From positions 177,140-241,139 of the forward strand of contig SSEB01000001.1 in assembly GCA_008012115.1 (NCBI GenBank): a DNA stretch of 64,000 bases, read 5' to 3'. The notes beneath the pieces are model-generated. The model was given only the letters and a program-made list of their open reading frames with translations, had not been told where the DNA came from and searched no databases. The DNA is from Nevskiaceae bacterium. Lineage in GTDB: Bacteria; Pseudomonadota; Gammaproteobacteria; Nevskiales; Nevskiaceae. The translations under genes were made by a program, and so were the position numbers. This document shows, one piece after another, positions 59,246 through 64,000 of this stretch (the first letter of the stretch is position 1; every line of letters starts with the position of its first letter).

Positions 59246-59746
59246 CTAGCTGCGAGCGGCGCGCACGGCATTGAACAGGCAGATGCCCGTGGCGATCACA
59301 ACCCCGACGACGGCGATGTAGAACGTGCCGTAGGACACCAGATTGGGCCAGTCACCCACCGGTTGCAGGCCGCGCTCCGGCGCATAGACGGCGGTGGTAT
59401 AGCCAATCAGGTTGCCCCACAGGGTGGTGATTGCAGCGTAGTAGACCCACTTGGCCTGTCGCACGCTGAAGTCCAGCCGAGCGCTCAGCAGCACGATTGC
59501 CATCACGTACATGGCGTTCATGATCGGGCCGATGTGAGTGTTTCGAAGCAGTTCGCCGCGATCCGGCACGGCGATCTCGAAGCGCGGCAACGGCAGGATA
59601 TGCAATACGTTATCGGCAAGGTGAATCAGCCAGACGAAGCCGCCGCTGAACCCCAGGAACATCATGATGAAGCAATGCACCAGCAGGCGACTGCCAGCTT
59701 GTCTTGAGAATCCCTGTCCTGCGGTGACCCAAGTGTCTGGTCCCAT
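59246..59746 (-). CDS. StyC/HabB-like four-helix membrane protein
   Basis: This is a 166-residue protein with four hydrophobic helices. It has LLVHCFIMMFLGFSGGFVWL, THIGPIMNAMYVMAIVLLSA, WVYYAAITTLWGNLIGYTTA followed by VYAPERGL, and a last helix FYIAVVGVVIATGICLFNAV. The His-x-Gly-Pro-x-x-Asn and Trp-Gly-Asn...Arg-Gly pattern is that of the styrene oxide isomerase (StyC) and hydroxylaminobenzene mutase family, where such residues hold heme and substrate. The start is set by GAGGAG at the ATG at 59746. Function here is a family guess; a link to epoxide or aromatic metabolism is possible. The 210 bases upstream of imuA contain only the operator. Confidence 0.65.
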   Translation of the reverse strand: MGPDTWVTAGQGFSRQAGSRLLVHCFIMMFLGFSGGFVWLIHLADNVLHILPLPRFEIAVPDRGELLRNTHIGPIMNAMYVMAIVLLSARLDFSVRQAKWVYYAAITTLWGNLIGYTTAVYAPERGLQPVGDWPNLVSYGTFYIAVVGVVIATGICLFNAVRAARS

Positions 59747-59882
59747 GTTTTTCTCCTCGTTGTCGAACGTTTCTTTCCGATGCCGTTCCATGCCGACGAT
59801 GGGTCGTACAAGGTGCAGCCATCATTGCCCAGTCCATTGCGCCCGACACGGGTGGTTCCTGAGCGAAATGCAAGAACAGTGC

Positions 59883-60782
59883 TTATGCAGCCTGTCGCTG
59901 GGCTGGAAAGGGCACGGGCATGTCCGGATGCAAGGTGTCGACCATCGGCAGGTAACCCGGCTCCGCACGCGGATAGGCGGCGAGCCAGTCGAGCACCCAC
60001 TGGGAATCCTTTTCCGAGCGCGGGTTGTGACCGGGTAAGGCCGCGCGCAGCAGGTAAGGGCCGGCGTGGATGGCGAAGTCAGACAGGTGGAAGGCGAGGC
60101 GCAGACGTGATCGCCAGCTGGACCAGAGGCCGTCCTTGCGCAGGATGGCGCGATAGCCGCGCATGGCGAAGCGCATCACATCGAAGGAGCCATGAAACAC
60201 GCCGATCATCCGCGCAACGTAACCGCGCAGGCTGCCACCGAACAGATACTGATAGACGTCGTAGGCCACTCGCTTGTGCTCGGTTTCCTCCACCATGTGC
60301 CACAGCACGAAGGACACCACCCGCGGGTCAGCACCGCGGAACAGACGGCGGCGGCTTCCAATCAGCCATTCGGTGACACCCAGAGTCATCGACTCAAACC
60401 CGGCGGTGTAGGCCATACGTGTCCGCAGTGAGCGTTTGTCCAGACGCGCATAAGAAGCGGTCATCTCGGCCTCGATTTCTGCCAGATCCGGATAGTGCCG
60501 GGCCTTGATCAGATCATTGAAACGCCGGTGCGCACGAAAGTGCTGGCCTTCTTGTGCATTGAATTCATTTGCATCCGTGCGCAGGGCGTCATCGTGGATA
60601 CGCTCAGCCGCTTCGCGCACGGTTCGGATCAGGAAGGGCTCCAGGTAAGGCATGGTCAGCGACGCGCCATTCATCATCGCAGTGAGTTCGGGCTTGTCGG
60701 GAATCCACGCCCTCTCGATGTCATCGGGGAAGGGGAAGAGAATCCGGCGCTGCTCCATGACGTGGCGATCGGTGTCGGCCAT
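59883..60782 (-). CDS. PF10118-type metal-dependent hydrolase-like protein
   Basis: This is a 299-residue helical protein of the family named metal-dependent hydrolase (PF10118, COG3687). It shows two ExxH motifs, EGQHFRAHRRFN near residue 78 and EETEHKRVAYDVYQY near residue 170, with a further Glu in GFESMTLGVTEWL. This is a ferritin-like di-iron arrangement, so an oxygenase or other di-iron activity may be as likely as hydrolysis. It begins MADTDRHVMEQRRILFPFPD. It lies 18 bases downstream of the tetR gene on the same strand and is probably under its control. Substrate unknown. Confidence 0.82.
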   Translation of the reverse strand: MADTDRHVMEQRRILFPFPDDIERAWIPDKPELTAMMNGASLTMPYLEPFLIRTVREAAERIHDDALRTDANEFNAQEGQHFRAHRRFNDLIKARHYPDLAEIEAEMTASYARLDKRSLRTRMAYTAGFESMTLGVTEWLIGSRRRLFRGADPRVVSFVLWHMVEETEHKRVAYDVYQYLFGGSLRGYVARMIGVFHGSFDVMRFAMRGYRAILRKDGLWSSWRSRLRLAFHLSDFAIHAGPYLLRAALPGHNPRSEKDSQWVLDWLAAYPRAEPGYLPMVDTLHPDMPVPFPAQRQAA

Positions 60783-60800
60783 GACGGTCTCCTCGTGCCC

Positions 60801-61490
60801 TCAGGCACCTTTTTCGGTTTTGGAGTCTGCACGGGGCGGCGACATGCTTTGCGGTGGGTCGTCGTCAAGACGGTCCGACTGCGCCAGACCAGCGCCGAGC
60901 CAGTGGATCAGGATGGGCGTCAGTTGCTGCAGCGTGCGCCCCATCACGAGCTGCCCTCCCACCTGGAGGGACACGAGTCCGTGCGCACCAATCCAGAACA
61001 CATGCGCCGCCGTTAGCGCATCGGTCTGATTCGGCAACTGGCCACGTGCCTGCCCGGCAGCAATCACCCCGGCACAGACGCCCAGCGCGTCACGCTTCGC
61101 AGCCTTGAGTTCGACCGATCGTTCGCCGAGGTCCGAACCCTCCAGCTCGAAGTACATCAGCGCGTATAACGTAGGTCGCGCCAGCCCAGCTTGGATATAG
61201 GCTTGTGCCACCGCGGTCAGTTGGGTTGGCGCGTCGTCCGCAGGGTTGATGGACTCACGCAGGACGGTCTCCATCCAGCGATAGGCGCGGGCGCGCATGG
61301 CGACTATTAACTCGTCCTTGCCGCTGAAGTAACGGTAGGGTGCCGAGTAGCTGCAACCCAGATGCGCCGCGACGCTGCGGAAACTCACCGCCTCAAGCCC
61401 GCCACCGGTTTCAAACACATGCATCGCGGCGTCAAGAACATCCTGACGCTTCGCCGCCTGCTGTTCTTTGGAGTAGCCAATCCTTGCCAT
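60801..61490 (-). CDS. TetR family transcriptional regulator
   Basis: This is a 229-residue regulator. The N-terminal helix-turn-helix region has RQDVLDAAMHVFETGGGLEA, VSFRSVAAHLGCSYSAPYRY and FSGKDELIVAMRARAYRWME, a clear TetR pattern. The C-terminal domain (TetR_C_33-like) is helical, with a disordered tail (DDDPPQSMSPPRADSKTEKG). ATG 61490 fits the family; an upstream extension is not conserved. A TTAACA-G-TGTTAA palindrome lies nine bases before the start, the likely self-operator. The gene pairs with the PF10118 gene downstream. Confidence 0.93.
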   Translation of the reverse strand: MARIGYSKEQQAAKRQDVLDAAMHVFETGGGLEAVSFRSVAAHLGCSYSAPYRYFSGKDELIVAMRARAYRWMETVLRESINPADDAPTQLTAVAQAYIQAGLARPTLYALMYFELEGSDLGERSVELKAAKRDALGVCAGVIAAGQARGQLPNQTDALTAAHVFWIGAHGLVSLQVGGQLVMGRTLQQLTPILIHWLGAGLAQSDRLDDDPPQSMSPPRADSKTEKGA

Positions 61491-61498
61491 GGGATTAT

Positions 61499-61511
61499 TT
61501 AACAGTGTTAA
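61499..61511. promoter_or_regulatory. Putative TetR operator
   Basis: A 13-bp perfect palindrome TTAACAGTGTTAA lies nine bases upstream of the tetR start codon, embedded in an AT-rich stretch unlike the surrounding sequence. The role is inferred from position. Confidence 0.55.
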
Positions 61512-61724
61512 TTTAATGTTGTCAACCAATAGGGTGATCGCATCTTTATTAAGGCAGAGTATGGTGCGGGAGACCGATCCCTGGTCTCGTCATCACTGCG
61601 TCAGTGCCCAGGCAGATGCACAAGACGGAACGTGCTTCGCGCGCCAGCGAGAATCGGCTGGCGTGCAACATGGCACTTCATATCAACTATTCTTCGATCA
61701 TCCATCAAATAAGAAGCGCGTTAG

Positions 61725-62537
61725 ATGAGCCAGATTCGCTTATCCACCGGGGTGACGAATTATGAGTTGCTCGGCCCCGAGCATGGGCCGATCGCCGTAC
61801 TTGTACACGGCATTTCGATCCCGATGTGGACATGGGACCGTATAGGACCCGTTCTAGCGGCTAGCGGTTTTCGCGTACTTAAGTACGACATGCTTGGCCG
61901 CGGGGAGTCGGCATATCCGCCAGGGCCGTATGACCGTAGTTTGCTCGTGAAGCAGTTGAGCGAGTTGTTGGACGGATTAGGCGTTAGTGAAAAAATTCAC
62001 TTGGTCGGCTTTTCGTTTGGCGGGGCTGTTGCAACAAACTTCACGTCTCTTTTCCCTGGCCGGGTTGCGTGCCTGGCGCTCATTGCACCTTTCTCTCGGG
62101 TCGTTGTGCCTGATCCAAGAGTGCCGATGCGATTACCGCTCGTCGGCGAAGCGGTCATGCGATTCAAGCTCAGCGGCGACTTGATAGCGCGGGCCGGGCG
62201 CCTGATCGAAGGCGCAGGGTTGACAGCCGCATCTGCGGAGCGATTTCGAAAGCAGGTAGCAAGGCCGGAGTTTCGTCGGGCTTTTTTATCGCTGTTGAGA
62301 TCAGATGCGCTGAATGACTATACGGAGGTTTACGCCAAGGTGGGTGCATTGAATTTGCCTACTCTCCTAGCTTACGGATCAAAGGATCAGGATATTTCGC
62401 GCAATTCCATCGAGTCCGTTCGCCTCGCGTTGAAACCGCAGTGCTTTTTCGAAATAGCAGACGCGGATCATGGATCCATACTGCACCCATCGGTCCGAAT
62501 TGAGGAGAAGCTGATCGATTTTCTAAAAGCATCATGA
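61725..62537 (+). CDS. Alpha/beta hydrolase of lower GC content
   Basis: This is a 270-residue alpha/beta-fold hydrolase beginning MSQIRLSTGVTNYELLGPEH. It has VLVHGISIPMWTWDRIG (oxyanion HG), LKYDMLGRGESAYPPGPYDR, the nucleophile in LVGFSFGGAVATNF, the acid in YGSKDQDISRNS and the His in IADADHGSILHPS. It resembles the lactonase/haloperoxidase-like family of small hydrolases; the substrate is unknown. Base composition and codon use are clearly less GC-rich than in the trp or sdh genes, suggesting recent transfer. The 234 bases upstream, after the tetR operator, show no gene. Confidence 0.87.
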   Translation: MSQIRLSTGVTNYELLGPEHGPIAVLVHGISIPMWTWDRIGPVLAASGFRVLKYDMLGRGESAYPPGPYDRSLLVKQLSELLDGLGVSEKIHLVGFSFGGAVATNFTSLFPGRVACLALIAPFSRVVVPDPRVPMRLPLVGEAVMRFKLSGDLIARAGRLIEGAGLTAASAERFRKQVARPEFRRAFLSLLRSDALNDYTEVYAKVGALNLPTLLAYGSKDQDISRNSIESVRLALKPQCFFEIADADHGSILHPSVRIEEKLIDFLKAS

Positions 62538-62693
62538 CGATGCTTTGCGGGTTGCTGCCGGGGATGGCGCGTCTGTCCGCTTTGCGGAGTGACCCGACGG
62601 GTCAATTTTTATCGAAGTGACTGGTTTGAGCGCCCGACACCAGTCTGGGCTACCCATGCACCTCATATGGGCGCCAAATTGCGCTGATCCCAA

Positions 62694-62719
62694 TAAAAAA
62701 CCGCGCAAAAGCGCGGTTT
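62694..62719. terminator. Terminator left behind the tRNA-Met fragment
   Basis: The stem AAACCGCGC/GCGCGGTTT (62698-62706 with 62711-62719) has loop AAAA. On the minus strand it is followed by a run of T's (the A-run at 62694-62700), so it suits the tRNA read on that strand. The bases between 62538 and 62690 show no gene. Confidence 0.8.
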
Positions 62720-62752
62720 CTTGTATTGCGTTGTCCCTGCGGGGCGCGTTGA

Positions 62753-62800
62753 TGGTGGTGATGAGTGGAATCGAACCACCGACCTCAGCATTATGAGCGC
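62753..62800 (-). other. 3' half of a tRNA-Met gene; probable integration (att) site
   Basis: On the minus strand this is a tRNA from the anticodon stem to the CCA end: loop CTCATAA with anticodon CAT, T-arm GGTGGTTCGATTCCACT, acceptor strand CATCACC, discriminator A and CCA. The 5' half (an expected GGTGATG acceptor strand and D-arm) is missing: the bases beyond 62800 do not fit a tRNA. Integrases that enter the 3' end of a tRNA gene leave just such a fragment at one end of the island. Because the natural terminator is to the left, the inserted DNA should lie to the right. Confidence 0.75.
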
Positions 62801-63024
62801 GTCGAATTTGGTCCATTTTTCTCTTCTTTAACAGCCACTTGCGGTGCTTGCTCATGCTGACTGTGCCAATTTTGTGCCACTTCATGCCTCGTCAGACAGC
62901 TTTTCCAGAACCGGCCGTTTTTGATCTGACCGACCGCTAAGTGCCAGATACGGCCGTCCGACAATGGCTACTTTAGGGACGTCAAAGTTGAGCTGTGGAC
63001 CGAACCTTGCAGGGGAACGTCGAC

Positions 63025-63798
63025 TCAAACGACTGGGTAGGCATCCACACTCCAGTGCTTACGAACGATCTCCGAAAGCACCTCCCAGCCAATAACGATG
63101 GCTTGATGATTTTCATTGTCTTTGTCCACTACTAATAGCGAATCAGCTGATCCGATTGGGCCGATAAACTTGTTGTACGAAAGCCGACAAAAGTACCAAG
63201 CTGTACGGGCTGCATACCCGATAGTTCGATGCGAATTCGCGCTCGCCATGCCAAAAATACCAATTCCATGGAATTCAGCGTCTTCAATAGTCGTTGGCGC
63301 ACAAGTCATAGCTGCAGCCAAATAAGACAAGTGCGATGACTGCGACATGACTTCGTATTCACGCCTCCGCCAAGCGGTCATTTCGTCAATTACGTCGGCC
63401 GCCAATCCGAGTGATCGCTCTATCTCGATGATACGTTTGTGAAGATTTTTTGGGGACGCATGCGTGTGCCAAAAATCGAGCACCTGCTGATCAGTTTCCG
63501 CATCCTTGTACAGTGTCTGCAAGGATTTATCATAAAGAATAGCCAAGCAGAGGAGCAGAGATTCAACGTACGTCCGTAATAGCGCGCGGCCGGGCGTATC
63601 GAAGCCGTTGACGCATGAATTCCGCAGCGCCCACCCAAAAGCGCATGCAGCGCCAACCAAGGCCCAAGCAACTCGATACTCTGGCCGACTCGGGCCGATT
63701 TCATCTTCATAACTAAGTGCCAGATGGACTTCACCAAGCCAATCCAATCCAAACTCTGACCTGCTCCCGAAACTGTAGCCATTGAGAAGGTGAGTCTT
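63025..63798 (-). pseudogene. Unknown protein, 5' end cut off by an IS element
   Basis: An open frame of about 258 codons before the IS junction reads SFGSRSEFGLDWLGEVHLAL, RALLRTYVESLLLCLAILYD, FWHTHASPKNLHKRIIEIER, MTAWRRREYEVMSQSSHLSY and on to HWSVDAYPVV. It is helical with an Arg/Glu-rich middle and lower GC than the core genome. I do not recognise the family. The frame runs on into DNA antisense to a transposase gene, which cannot be its true start, so the native N-terminus is lost or elsewhere. It lies to the right of the tRNA fragment, in the presumed island. Confidence 0.6.
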
Positions 63799-63799
63799 T

Positions 63800-64000
63800 C
63801 TGTAATGATGTTCACAGGAGGACTCGATGAAGAAGCGGTTTTCGGAAGAACAGATTATTTCGATTCTGCGTGATGCGGAGCTAGGCACAGGCAAGGACGT
63901 CTGCCGCAAGCACGGCATCTCTGAGCAAACGCTGTATCGATGGAAGAGCAAATACGGCGGCATGGATGTCTCCGACGCCCGGCGGCTGAAGACGCTGGAA
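63800..64000 (+). mobile_element. IS3-family insertion sequence, left part
   Basis: The right-hand 200 bases belong to an IS3-type element, shown by the start of its OrfA. The outer end is not certain; it should fall near 63790-63805, where the frame of the interrupted gene meets TGTAATGATGTTCACAGG. The terminal inverted repeat cannot be confirmed because the other end is outside the window. Confidence 0.6.
63827..64000 (+). CDS. IS3-family transposase OrfA, N-terminal part
   Basis: 58 codons are visible up to the window edge. They begin MKKRFSEEQIISILRDAELG and continue with CRKHGISEQTLYRWKSKYGG and MDVSDARRLKTLE, the HTH_Tnp_1 domain of IS3-family (IS407/IS3 group) OrfA proteins. AGGAGG stands seven bases before the ATG. 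OrfA binds the terminal repeats and, by frameshift with OrfB, forms the transposase; OrfB would lie to the right. Confidence 0.92.
   Translation, partial: MKKRFSEEQIISILRDAELGTGKDVCRKHGISEQTLYRWKSKYGGMDVSDARRLKTLE

Noticed and set aside
59056..59274. 72-codon frame between imuA and the StyC-like gene
   Set aside because: Begins inside the SOS-like palindrome, overlaps the end of the next gene and shows no recognisable features.
62532..62885. 117-codon minus-strand frame containing AEVGGSIPLITT
   Set aside because: It reads through a tRNA fragment and a terminator; such frames arise from tRNA sequence.
63799..63963. N-terminal extension of the unknown protein across the IS element
   Set aside because: This part is antisense to a transposase gene, so it is not the native start.

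Overview
The window is about 64 kb of GC-rich (roughly two-thirds G+C) gammaproteobacterial chromosome. Several things point to a Nevskiales/Solimonadaceae-like, oil- or lipid-degrading organism: an AlkB alkane monooxygenase fused to a rubredoxin, a phasin, a trpGDC-crp-osmC-speD-coq7 order like that of Pseudomonas and its relatives, and exported proteases with GlyGly-CTERM-like tails. The taxon is inferred from gene content and was not tested by search.

Layout. 1-5.7 kb: end of a spore-coat-U/Csu-type pilin gene, an MHYT-domain histidine kinase, a phasin with a PhaR-like operator, small proteins, MarC, purC and rpe. 5.9-15.6 kb: a tightly overlapping trpE-hydrolase-trpG-trpD-trpC operon, crp/vfr, osmC, speD, a periplasmic msrB-redoxin pair, coq7 and an AraC regulator. 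15.8-26.8 kb: alkB-rubredoxin, holA-proA, nadD-rsfS-rlmH, a dipeptidase-like lipoprotein, a cupredoxin, and maf-rng with a duplicated rng start. 27-36 kb: S9 peptidase, peptide transporter, two secreted proteases (S1 and S53) and ygfZ. 36-42 kb: a complete succinate dehydrogenase locus with assembly factors at both ends (SDHAF4-like protein, sdhCDAB, sdhE, ygfX), then aspC and tRNA-Asn. 42-52 kb: dusC, then a LysR regulator divergent from an eight-gene operon (phosphatase, two SDRs, quinone oxidoreductase, APH-type kinase, acyl-CoA dehydrogenase, hydrolase, MDR). The kinase plus dehydrogenase pair resembles LvaA/LvaC and mammalian ACAD10/11, suggesting breakdown of 4-hydroxy acids. 52-59 kb: a DNA damage block of ada, the DNA demethylase alkB and the imuA-imuB-dnaE2 mutasome under a 26-bp palindrome. 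59-62.5 kb: a StyC-like membrane protein, a PF10118-type protein, TetR and a lower-GC hydrolase. 62.7-64 kb: an apparent island boundary, with a displaced 3' half of tRNA-Met, a truncated gene and the start of an IS3-family element.

The most unusual feature is a family of seven dispersed intergenic elements. Each is exactly 114 bp, with GCCACCCGCT/AGCGGGTGGC ends, an AT-rich palindromic core and a dyad axis fixed at the centre. They lie between unrelated genes, four of the seven between convergent genes. I do not recognise the family. Its constant length, its conserved ends and core, and its partly compensatory base changes argue for a structured mobile or regulatory element. Other notable points are an Ada protein that has lost all four zinc/methyl-acceptor cysteines of its N-terminal domain, and a tandem duplication of the rng start that creates a 27-codon leader ORF coupled to maf and rng.
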